Origin: Alphaproteobacteria bacterium
GTDB taxonomy: Bacteria; Pseudomonadota; Alphaproteobacteria; UBA9219
Assembly (NCBI GenBank): GCA_028693775.1
Contig: JAQUUS010000109.1
Location: forward strand, 1 to 5,965
Length of the DNA: 5,965 nucleotides
Direction of reading: 5' to 3'
Positions 1-5,107 of this stretch are shown here, one piece after another. The notes under the pieces are model-generated. The model saw nothing but the letters and a program-made list of their open reading frames with translations, was not told where the DNA came from and ran no database searches. The number at the start of each line of letters is the position of its first letter. Within the stretch, counting starts at the first letter, position 1. A program made the position numbers and the translations under genes.

Positions 1-91
1 CATCATCGTCAAGACGGATTTGATGACACGGCGTTATAAAAAGCACTATAACCTGAGCAAAGACAACAGCATCGTTTTGCCGGTCGAATAG
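1..91 (+). CDS. C-terminal end of an unidentified protein (partial)
   Basis: An open frame enters from the left edge (first complete codon at base 2) and ends at TAG 89-91, giving 29 residues that finish in the basic stretch TRRYKKHYNLS followed by KDNSIVLPVE. Nothing upstream is visible and I do not recognise the family from this tail. It reads on the same strand as plsC and stops 20 bp before it, with no terminator-like hairpin between, so co-transcription with plsC is likely. In many alphaproteobacteria the gene before plsC is a Fur-type regulator or rimI, but this tail does not obviously match either, so I give no function. That the frame is coding is an inference from its position and its clean stop just before plsC. 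Confidence 0.5.
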   Translation, partial: IIVKTDLMTRRYKKHYNLSKDNSIVLPVE

Positions 92-111
92 CTTCGCATG
101 TTCGCTTTTTT

Positions 112-960
112 ATGAAAAATCTTGAAAACATCGTTTCCTGGGCCCGTGGCGGTTTGAAAACGGCGGGGTTTCTCCTGACCGTTACCCTGCTCATCCCCGT
201 TGCTCTGATCTATAAGCGCATACATCCCGAAGCCCCCTTCAAAGTCCCGATGTACTTCCACCGCCTTGTGCTGATCCTGACCGGCATACAGGTGCGCGTT
301 TACGGAAAACCCTCGACCGACTCGCCTGTCCTGTTTGTCTCCAATCATACGTCGTATCTCGACATCCCGGTTCTGGGCTCAATTCTCCCGGCAGGGTTTG
401 TCGCCAAGGCCGACGTCGCCGACTGGCCCCTGTTCGGCTTTCTCGCGAAAATCCAGAATACGGTTTTCATCGAACGCCGCTCCACGCGTATCGCGGAGCA
501 GACCCGCCAACTGCAAGACTATATGGCCAACCGCCGCAACATCATTCTCTTTCCGGAAGGCACCTCGTCGGAAGGGCTGGAGGTTCTGCCGTTCAAAAGC
601 GCCCTCTTCAACATCGTCGAGGATTCGGCGAACGGCACGCAAATTACAGTGCAGCCTGTGTCGGTAACCTGCGTCGAATTCGATGGCTTGCCGATGCTGC
701 GCGAAGACCGCGCCCAATATGCGTGGTTCGGCGACATGACCATGCTGCCGCATCTCTGGAACGTTTTCCAGAACGGCGCGTTCGCCGTGGATGTGATTTT
801 CCATACGCCCCTGACGGTGGGCGATTGCACAAACCGCAAGGAACTGGCCGCCGCCTGTCAGGCCGCCGTTACGGCAGGCGTGGCGCGCTCGCTGAGCCAA
901 ACGGGGCAAATAGCCAACGTTTGCGCCCAGATGATCGCAGACGCAGAACAGGGAAGCTAG
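112..960 (+). CDS. plsC: 1-acyl-sn-glycerol-3-phosphate acyltransferase (PlsC family)
   Basis: The 282-residue product should transfer a fatty acyl group to lysophosphatidic acid, making phosphatidic acid at the inner membrane. The family's acyltransferase blocks are visible in order: block I NHTSYLD (H79 and D84, the catalytic H-x4-D pair), block II FIERR (119-123), block III FPEGT (147-151), and block IV QPVSV (181-185). A hydrophobic segment at about residues 17-34 is probably the membrane anchor. Length is normal for the family, and the last ~75 residues form a variable tail. ATG 112 is the first Met codon in frame. It lacks a clear Shine-Dalgarno and follows a T-run, so translation may be coupled to the upstream gene 20 bp away. 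The stop TAG (958-960) overlaps the stop of the convergent gene. Related lyso-ornithine-lipid acyltransferases (OlsA) share these blocks, so the exact acceptor is inferred. Confidence 0.9.
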   Translation: MKNLENIVSWARGGLKTAGFLLTVTLLIPVALIYKRIHPEAPFKVPMYFHRLVLILTGIQVRVYGKPSTDSPVLFVSNHTSYLDIPVLGSILPAGFVAKADVADWPLFGFLAKIQNTVFIERRSTRIAEQTRQLQDYMANRRNIILFPEGTSSEGLEVLPFKSALFNIVEDSANGTQITVQPVSVTCVEFDGLPMLREDRAQYAWFGDMTMLPHLWNVFQNGAFAVDVIFHTPLTVGDCTNRKELAAACQAAVTAGVARSLSQTGQIANVCAQMIADAEQGS

Positions 961-2159
961 AGCCTGACAGCCGCAAGGACGGGGATTTTGCTCGTTTCAG
1001 AGGCAGGGCAAGACGGCGAATGGACAACGGCGTTTTGCGGGCAGAAATAGTTATAGGCCTCGACGATCTTTTCGCCTTCGGCGCGCGTGTCCGGCTCAAG
1101 ATCGTGCGTGCGCAAAACCTCGGCCAAGGCTTCGATAAGGTCTTTGGGCGAAAACTTTTCCAGAAACTCCCGGAGGGTCATCTCCGGATCCCTGACCTCT
1201 TTCTTGTCCATATATCCTTCGTAGCCGATAACGTTTTGCCGTTCGTGCGGGGAATAGGTTTTCGGATTTTTCCGGCCTTGTTTGCGCGCGACGAGCGTAT
1301 CGCCGGCCCGAAGCTGAAGCCCTCGCACCGTATAAAAAACATCGGCCAACTTGGGGATTCTCTCTTTTTGCACAGTGGCTTCGATGGCCGCTGCCGTCCA
1401 GTAGCTGGTATTTGAAATCCCGAAGAACGCGTCCATTCTCCGCTCGTATATCCATGCACGGACTTCGGCGGCGCCTTCCGGCGAAACAGGCAACGGTTTT
1501 GTTTCCGCGCCGGGCTTCGGCTTGCGCCCGAATAAACGTTTCAGGCGTTCGGTCGCCGTCGGCGCGCGGGGAACGTCGCCGTAGAGACGCACATGGGCCA
1601 TAAAACCGTCCGCAAGCGCTTCCTCGAAATATCTTGTCTCAAGCTTTTTCGTTTCAGGATAGACAAAGCGCAGATGGGCCGCCTCATGCAAGACGGAACA
1701 GGTTGTTCCGGACTGGACCGAACCGCGTTCCGTTTCACCGTTGAGAAGCCCAAAGGATTTGAGGTGCGAAGACCTCGGAACGATAAGGGCCTTTGTGGAT
1801 TGGCCGGTTCCTTGCGGGTATAGATCGAACCATGCGCCAAAAATTTCCCGTCCCATGGCCCTCGTTTCCCGGGTCCATGGCTCTCCGTTTTTGATGCCCA
1901 GAGTCCAGCCGCAGGCCATGGAGAGGCGCCTTTTGAAGGCCGCCAGATCTTGCTCGGTCGCTTCGCCCCAGACAGCGTCCATTCCGGGAAGCGCCAGAAG
2001 TTTTTCCGTTCTTTCGTCGAGTTGCCGGGCGTCGAAGCCGTAGGGATCGAGACCGTCGTGTTTTTTGAAGGCATCCTCATGGGGGAGATCGCTCCGGTCG
2101 ATCAAAAGGAGACGATCCAATCCGGTAAATCGACGCAGGTCCTGTTGAGTGGCGGTCAT
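957..2159 (-). CDS. Putative zinc metallopeptidase-like protein with HEAAH motif, family unknown
   Basis: This 400-residue protein matches no family I can name. A zinc-protease-type motif HEAAH lies at residues 158-162 in the context SVLHEAAHLRF. It is followed 18 residues later by FEEALAD (E179, E180, D184), the spacing and form expected for the third zinc ligand of a gluzincin. A Lys/Pro-rich, low-complexity stretch at about 205-228 (KPKPGAETKPLP) looks like a linker, splitting the protein into an N-terminal domain that carries the motif and a C-terminal domain of about 170 residues. I see no signal peptide or membrane segment, so it is probably cytosolic. ATG 2159 is the first good start in frame; the Shine-Dalgarno is poor. 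It lies downstream of ilvB on the same strand across a 233-bp spacer, and it converges with plsC, sharing the CTAG at the stops. Peptidase activity is inferred from the motif alone. Confidence 0.75.
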   Translation of the reverse strand: MTATQQDLRRFTGLDRLLLIDRSDLPHEDAFKKHDGLDPYGFDARQLDERTEKLLALPGMDAVWGEATEQDLAAFKRRLSMACGWTLGIKNGEPWTRETRAMGREIFGAWFDLYPQGTGQSTKALIVPRSSHLKSFGLLNGETERGSVQSGTTCSVLHEAAHLRFVYPETKKLETRYFEEALADGFMAHVRLYGDVPRAPTATERLKRLFGRKPKPGAETKPLPVSPEGAAEVRAWIYERRMDAFFGISNTSYWTAAAIEATVQKERIPKLADVFYTVRGLQLRAGDTLVARKQGRKNPKTYSPHERQNVIGYEGYMDKKEVRDPEMTLREFLEKFSPKDLIEALAEVLRTHDLEPDTRAEGEKIVEAYNYFCPQNAVVHSPSCPASETSKIPVLAAVRL

Positions 2160-2194
2160 CGGCTTTGTTTCATTCGGCGTTGGTAATGGCGATA

Positions 2195-2215
2195 TCTATA
2201 GCATTTGGGCTATGG
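2195..2215 (-). promoter_or_regulatory. Possible -10 element and overlapping 7-bp inverted repeat upstream of the HEAAH gene
   Basis: On the minus strand TATAGA (2200-2195) lies 36 bp upstream of the ATG at 2159 and resembles a -10 box. No convincing -35 sits 16-18 bp further up. The same bases form one arm of an imperfect palindrome, CTATAGC (2196-2202), ATTTGG, GCTATGG (2209-2215). That could be an operator over the promoter or a small hairpin in the transcript. It is a weak call based on sequence resemblance only. Confidence 0.25.
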
Positions 2216-2297
2216 TTAATATGCTTTCGTGTGGCGGGGATTATGGGCGGCTTTGGAGGGGCAAAAATGGGGGCGTTTGGATGGGGGTAAACGCCAA

Positions 2298-2331
2298 CCC
2301 CTCCCCTAGCCCCTCCCGCAAGGGGAGGGGG
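2298..2331. repeat. C/G-rich inverted-repeat element in the spacer after ilvB
   Basis: Two direct copies of a C-rich arm, CCCCTCCCC (2298-2306) and CCCCTCCC (2310-2317), precede the G-rich arm GGGGAGGGG (2322-2330). Either C arm can pair with the G arm: the near copy gives 8 bp with loop GCAAG, and the far copy gives a perfect 9 bp with a 15-nt loop. The form CCCCTCCC-GCAA-GGGGAGGGG resembles a dispersed intergenic repeat seen in many proteobacterial genomes. A related G-rich arm lies at 2365-2386. It sits 62 bp beyond the ilvB stop and could end or stabilise the ilvB mRNA, but on the minus strand no U-run follows, so it is not a standard intrinsic terminator. Confidence 0.6.
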
Positions 2332-2364
2332 ATTTTGAGATTTGGCAGTCCGAGGCTTTAGCGT

Positions 2365-2386
2365 GGGAGGGACGCATGGGGAGGGG
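2365..2386 (+). other. Canonical G-quadruplex motif at the 3' end of ilvB
   Basis: Four G-tracts (2365-2367, 2369-2371, 2378-2381, 2383-2386) are separated by loops of 1, 6 and 1 nt, fitting the usual G3+ N1-7 rule on the + strand. Further tracts continue into the ilvB end (2397-2400, 2403-2408, 2410-2412). The G-rich strand is the template for ilvB, so a fold there would act on DNA or on RNA polymerase passage rather than in the ilvB mRNA. The block also imperfectly complements 2298-2317. Folding in vivo is inference. Confidence 0.4.
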
Positions 2387-2392
2387 ATTCTT

Positions 2393-4153
2393 TTATGGGG
2401 CTGGGGGGTGGGTCAGCATGTCGTGGTAGCCTGCGCCGCCGGGACGGCCCATCGGGAGACAGTTTGCGCCGGGGTCGATGGCGATTTCGAGTACGCAGGG
2501 GCCCGGGGAGTTCATTAGTTGTGTCAGGCTCGCTTCGACATCCTTGGGGGATGCGCATTGAAGGCCCGTCCAGCCGTAGGCTTGCGCAAGCTTCATGAAG
2601 TCCGGTTGCGTTTTCTCAGTGCAGAGGGGGTATCTCTTTTTGTGAGTCAGCTCGTTGACTTGCCGCACCATGCCGAGGCCTCGGTTGTTGAACAAAATAA
2701 CCTTGACCGGCAAACCTTCGGCAGCCGCCGTCGCCATTTCGGGACTTGTCATCTGAAAACCGCCGTCACCGCAGATGCACACGACATCCGCCTCGGGCTT
2801 GGCCAGCACAACCCCCATCGCGGCGGGCATGCCGAAGCCCATCGTTCCCATGCCGCCAGACGTGACAAGACGGCCCGGCTCTTCCATTTTCAGGTACTGC
2901 GCCGCCCACATCTGGTTCTGGCCCACGTCGGTCACGATGTAGAAATTTCTTCCCTTCAGGGCCTCGTTGAGTTTTTCCATCACGAACTGGGGCTGCACGA
3001 TCTCATCCGTTTGCGGATAGGCCATGCTGTTTTCGGCGCGCACGGCGTCGATCTGGTCCCACCAGTTGCCGAGGCCCGGCGCGCGCGAAGCGGACTCCGT
3101 TCCGCGCCACGTCTTGAGAAGCGCTGTCAGGGCTTCGCGGCAATCGGCGGCAATGGAGATTCCTTCGCGCCCGAATTTTTTCGACGACGACGGGTCGATG
3201 TCGATATGCACGACTTTGGCGTCCGGCGCGAACGTGTCGAGCGCGCAAATCGCCCGGTCGTCGAAACGCGCGCCGATGGCCACGATCAGGTCGGAGCGGT
3301 GGAGCGCCTCGTTCGCTTCGCGCGAGCCGTGCATGCCGAGCATTTTGAGCCACTGGCTGCCGCTGCCCGGATACACGCCGAGGCCCATCAGCGTGGAGGT
3401 CACGGGGAAGCCTGTTTCTTGCGCCAAGGCGCGGAACGCCTTGGCCGCGTCCTCGCCCGAACGCACGATGCCGCCGCCGACGTAGAACACCGGGCGCTCG
3501 GCTTTTTCCATCATGCGGGCGGCTTCGGCGATCAAGGCAGCGTCGGGCTTTTTGCGGAGGGGGTCGCAGATGTCTCCGCATGCCGCACGGAACGGGCCTT
3601 TGGCAAGCTGGATGTCTTTGGGAATATCGATCAGCACAGGGCCCGGGCGGCCTTCGCGCGCTGTGGCGAAGGCTTCGCGCAAGGCATGCGCGAGCTCGTC
3701 GATGTCACGGACCTGATAGTTCCATTTTGTGCACGTTTTGGTGATGCTCACGATGTCGCATTCCTGAAACGCCTCGGTTCCGATGAGCTTTGTGGGCACC
3801 TGCCCTGTGATGACGACCAGCGGCGACGAATCCGCCATGGCCGTTTGCAATCCCGTGACCGTGTTTGTCGCGCCCGGGCCGGATGTGACCGACACCACGC
3901 CCGGCTTGCCCGACACCCGCGCGTAACCGTCGGCCGCGTGGACCGCGCCCTGCTCGTGCGAGGTCAGGACATGGTAAATATCCGTCCGCTCCAGCGTGTC
4001 GTAGATCGGCAGGATCGTGCCGCCGGGGTATCCGAACATGCATTCGACGTTTTCCTCGCGTAGGATCCGGACGACCATTTCAGCTCCGGTCAGCTCTTCG
4101 GCCGCCATTTCGATCGTTTCGGGTTTCTCTATCGCTTCTTCCGCCGTTTGCAT
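2393..4153 (-). CDS. ilvB: Acetolactate synthase (acetohydroxyacid synthase) large catalytic subunit
   Basis: The 586-residue ThDP- and FAD-dependent enzyme condenses two pyruvates to acetolactate, or pyruvate with 2-ketobutyrate, the first common step of valine, leucine and isoleucine synthesis. Visible features: GAEMVVRIL start of the ThDP-binding PYR domain (23-31), catalytic Glu in TSHEQGA (E67), SGPGATN (91-97), ITGQVP (115-120), FAD-domain GARFDDR (294-300), and the PP-domain ThDP/Mg motif from GDG (462-464) to NN (489-490). The C-terminal LPMGRPGG is a variant of the usual PMxPPG. About 18 acidic residues precede the usual family start, but the strong ribosome binding site supports ATG 4153. 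Two oddities: the conserved Trp of MVRQWQ is replaced (MVRQVN, V499), and no ilvN/ilvH regulatory subunit gene follows. Expression is probably set by the attenuator just upstream. Anabolic identity is likely from overall similarity and RFDDR; substrate preference is uncertain. Confidence 0.93.
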   Translation of the reverse strand: MQTAEEAIEKPETIEMAAEELTGAEMVVRILREENVECMFGYPGGTILPIYDTLERTDIYHVLTSHEQGAVHAADGYARVSGKPGVVSVTSGPGATNTVTGLQTAMADSSPLVVITGQVPTKLIGTEAFQECDIVSITKTCTKWNYQVRDIDELAHALREAFATAREGRPGPVLIDIPKDIQLAKGPFRAACGDICDPLRKKPDAALIAEAARMMEKAERPVFYVGGGIVRSGEDAAKAFRALAQETGFPVTSTLMGLGVYPGSGSQWLKMLGMHGSREANEALHRSDLIVAIGARFDDRAICALDTFAPDAKVVHIDIDPSSSKKFGREGISIAADCREALTALLKTWRGTESASRAPGLGNWWDQIDAVRAENSMAYPQTDEIVQPQFVMEKLNEALKGRNFYIVTDVGQNQMWAAQYLKMEEPGRLVTSGGMGTMGFGMPAAMGVVLAKPEADVVCICGDGGFQMTSPEMATAAAEGLPVKVILFNNRGLGMVRQVNELTHKKRYPLCTEKTQPDFMKLAQAYGWTGLQCASPKDVEASLTQLMNSPGPCVLEIAIDPGANCLPMGRPGGAGYHDMLTHPPAP

Positions 4154-4159
4154 CGTCGT

Positions 4160-4166
4160 CTCCTTT
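4160..4166 (-). promoter_or_regulatory. Ribosome binding site of ilvB
   Basis: AAAGGAG on the minus strand lies 6 nt before ATG 4153, an almost ideal Shine-Dalgarno. It fixes the ilvB start at 4153 rather than at Met16 (MAAEELTG) and sits only about 14 nt after the attenuator terminator's U-run. Confidence 0.85.
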
Positions 4167-4180
4167 AAAATCAGGGCAAT

Positions 4181-4206
4181 AAAAAAGGCCCCTTGAAGGA
4201 GCCTTT
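4181..4206 (-). terminator. Rho-independent terminator in the ilvB leader (attenuator)
   Basis: On the minus strand AAAGGCTCC (4206-4198), loop TTCAA, and GGGGCCTTT form a 9-bp stem with one G-T wobble, followed directly by three more T then ATT. The only thing upstream of it on this strand is the short leader peptide and its promoter; the neighbouring gene points away. It therefore sits between the promoter and ilvB, which is the arrangement of a transcription attenuator and not of a gene-end terminator. Confidence 0.85.
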
Positions 4207-4224
4207 GGTGTGCGCTGTCCGTTC
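4195..4224 (-). promoter_or_regulatory. Possible antiterminator pairing in the ilvB leader
   Basis: The 3' side of the leader hairpin, GAA-c-GGA-ca-GC (4224-4214), can pair with GCTCCTTC (4202-4195), which is the 5' arm and loop of the terminator. This gives 8 base pairs interrupted by bulges of 1 and 2 nt, and it excludes both the leader hairpin and the terminator, as the 2:3 structure of a classical attenuator should. The pairing is weak because of its bulges, so the exact structure is uncertain. Confidence 0.4.
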
Positions 4225-4256
4225 GTGCGATCTTTATGATCGCTCGTCCAGCGCAC
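4210..4256 (-). promoter_or_regulatory. Leader (1:2) hairpin of the ilvB attenuator
   Basis: GTGCGCTG (4256-4249) pairs perfectly with CAGCGCAC (4217-4210), and inside it GCGATC (4243-4238) pairs with GATCGC (4232-4227) around the loop ATAAA. The leader peptide's stop codon TAA (4236-4234) lies in that loop. The 5' arm overlaps codons 10-12 of the leader peptide, directly after its Val-Leu-Leu-Val codons. A ribosome stalled there would cover the 5' arm and free the 3' arm. Confidence 0.7.
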
Positions 4257-4284
4257 CTCTTACCAGCAGTACCGTATGACGCAT
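4234..4284 (-). CDS. ilvB leader peptide, 16 residues with a Val-Leu-Leu-Val run
   Basis: The frame ATG 4284 to TAA 4234 encodes MRHTVLLVRGALDERS. Codons 5-8 are GTA CTG CTG GTA, and a further Leu (CTG) is codon 12. Purine-rich AGGGA and GGAA lie about 7-15 nt upstream as possible ribosome binding sites. The peptide lies roughly 30 nt after the inferred transcription start and directly before a hairpin plus terminator that precede ilvB. This is the arrangement of amino-acid-sensing leader peptides such as IlvL and IvbL, although the peptide is shorter, and unlike IlvL it has no Ile. Its role would be to stall the ribosome when charged Val- or Leu-tRNA is scarce, allowing ilvB to be transcribed. 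Function is inferred from position and codon content. Confidence 0.75.
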   Translation of the reverse strand: MRHTVLLVRGALDERS

Positions 4285-4320
4285 GTGTTCCGTTTCCCTG
4301 CGCGTTTGGTTAACCCGGAC

Positions 4321-4349
4321 ATCGTCTCGCAATCGCGCCGGGCTGTCAA
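4321..4349 (-). promoter_or_regulatory. Sigma-70-type promoter for the ilvB leader transcript
   Basis: On the minus strand a perfect -35 box TTGACA (4349-4344) is followed after 17 bp by GACGAT (4326-4321), a poor but correctly spaced -10 box matching the consensus at three positions. Transcription would start near 4314, about 30 nt before the leader peptide ATG and 160 nt before ilvB. Confidence 0.55.
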
Positions 4350-4377
4350 CTCCCTGCGTATTTTCAAATTACTTTTG

Positions 4378-4406
4378 TTGCTTGCAAACCACACCTCTTT
4401 TATGAC
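4378..4406 (+). promoter_or_regulatory. Possible promoter for the GDT1-family gene and miaB
   Basis: TTGCTT (4378-4383), 17 bp, then TATGAC (4401-4406) fits a sigma-70 promoter loosely (3/6 and 4/6 matches). It would start transcription about 35-40 bp before ATG 4451. It lies back to back with the ilvB promoter, with the two -35 boxes 28 bp apart. No Mn-sensing yybP-ykoY riboswitch fits in the short leader. Confidence 0.3.
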
Positions 4407-4450
4407 ATTGACCTTTCCGGTAAGTGTTATTCGAGGCGTTTAGGGTTAAA

Positions 4451-5107
4451 ATGCAGGCTTTTATCGCATCTTTTCTGTTCGTTGTGCTCGCCGAGATGGG
4501 CGACAAAACCCAGCTTCTGGCCATGGCTTTCGCCGCCCGCTACAAGGCGTCGAAGGTTTTGCTGGCCGTTTTTCTGGCGACCATTCTGAATCACGGACTC
4601 GCCGTCGCCACGGGGCACTACCTCTCGACCGTCATTCCCATGGAGACCGTTTCCCTTGTCGCCGCGCTCTCTTTTATCGGCTTCGGGCTTTGGACCGTTC
4701 GCGGCGATACGCTCGACGGCGAAGATAAAAAGACCAGCCGCTTCGGGCCCGTCGCCACCGTCGCCATCGCGTTCTTTCTTGCGGAAATGGGCGACAAGAC
4801 ACAGCTCGCCACCGTTTCGCTCGCGGCGGACTACAGGGATGCTTTCAACGTTCTTATGGGCACGACCACCGGCATGGTCGTTGCGGACGCCATCGGCATT
4901 GTTTTCGGCATTGTCATGAAAAAGCATATTCCCGAAAAAACCGTCAAATGGGTTTCGGCCGCCGTGTTCGTTCTGTTCGGTCTTGTGGGGACGCATCGCG
5001 CGCTCTCCGGCATGATCCAGCCGTCTTCTGTCTGGCTTGTCACGATCCTGCTGCTTGTGGGCACGCTGTGGGCCGGACGCAAACTTTCGAAGACGGCTGA
5101 AAAATGA
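4451..5107 (+). CDS. GDT1/TMEM165 (UPF0016) family membrane protein, putative Mn2+/Ca2+ transporter
   Basis: The 218-residue integral membrane protein has two homologous halves, each starting with the family signature EMGDKT (residues 15-20 and 112-117). The acidic residues of these motifs form the cation site in this family, whose members move Mn2+ or Ca2+ (yeast Gdt1, human TMEM165, the bacterial MneA type). About six hydrophobic segments are visible, roughly 3-13, 21-55 (two), 66-83, 101-111, 120-155, 166-182 and 194-208, with a charged cytosolic loop DGEDKKTSR (89-97) between the halves. I start it at ATG 4451, which has AGGG six bases upstream; an in-frame GTG at 4424 would add nine polar residues with no good ribosome site. 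It overlaps miaB by 4 bp (ATGA), so the two are probably one transcript. Export of Mn2+ is the likeliest role, but direction and ion are inferred from relatives. Confidence 0.88.
   Translation: MQAFIASFLFVVLAEMGDKTQLLAMAFAARYKASKVLLAVFLATILNHGLAVATGHYLSTVIPMETVSLVAALSFIGFGLWTVRGDTLDGEDKKTSRFGPVATVAIAFFLAEMGDKTQLATVSLAADYRDAFNVLMGTTTGMVVADAIGIVFGIVMKKHIPEKTVKWVSAAVFVLFGLVGTHRALSGMIQPSSVWLVTILLLVGTLWAGRKLSKTAEK

Noticed and set aside
723..1415. + strand frame of 230 codons spanning the plsC/HEAAH gene junction
   Set aside because: It runs out of frame through plsC and then antisense to the HEAAH gene. The Arg-rich first half is typical of an off-frame reading.
2160..2392. Possible small acetolactate synthase subunit (ilvN) after ilvB
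   Set aside because: The spacer is only 233 bp, repeat-rich, and holds no frame long enough for an ACT-domain protein.
2519..4063. Open frame of 514 codons on the + strand, antisense to ilvB
   Set aside because: The opposite strand encodes a clear acetolactate synthase. The antisense product is rich in Arg, His, Ala and Gly with no motif, as expected from reading GC-rich codons backwards.
4154..4320. T-box riboswitch ahead of ilvB
   Set aside because: The leader is short, lacks a recognisable T-box sequence and contains a translated-looking Val/Leu peptide, so peptide-mediated attenuation explains it better.
4350..4450. Mn-sensing (yybP-ykoY) riboswitch ahead of the GDT1-family gene
   Set aside because: The region is too short and AT-rich, and shows none of the expected paired stems. 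Only a weak promoter can be seen.
4424..4450. GTG 4424 as the start of the GDT1-family protein
   Set aside because: It would add nine residues (MLFEAFRVK) before the usual membrane segment and has no good ribosome site, whereas ATG 4451 has AGGG at suitable spacing.
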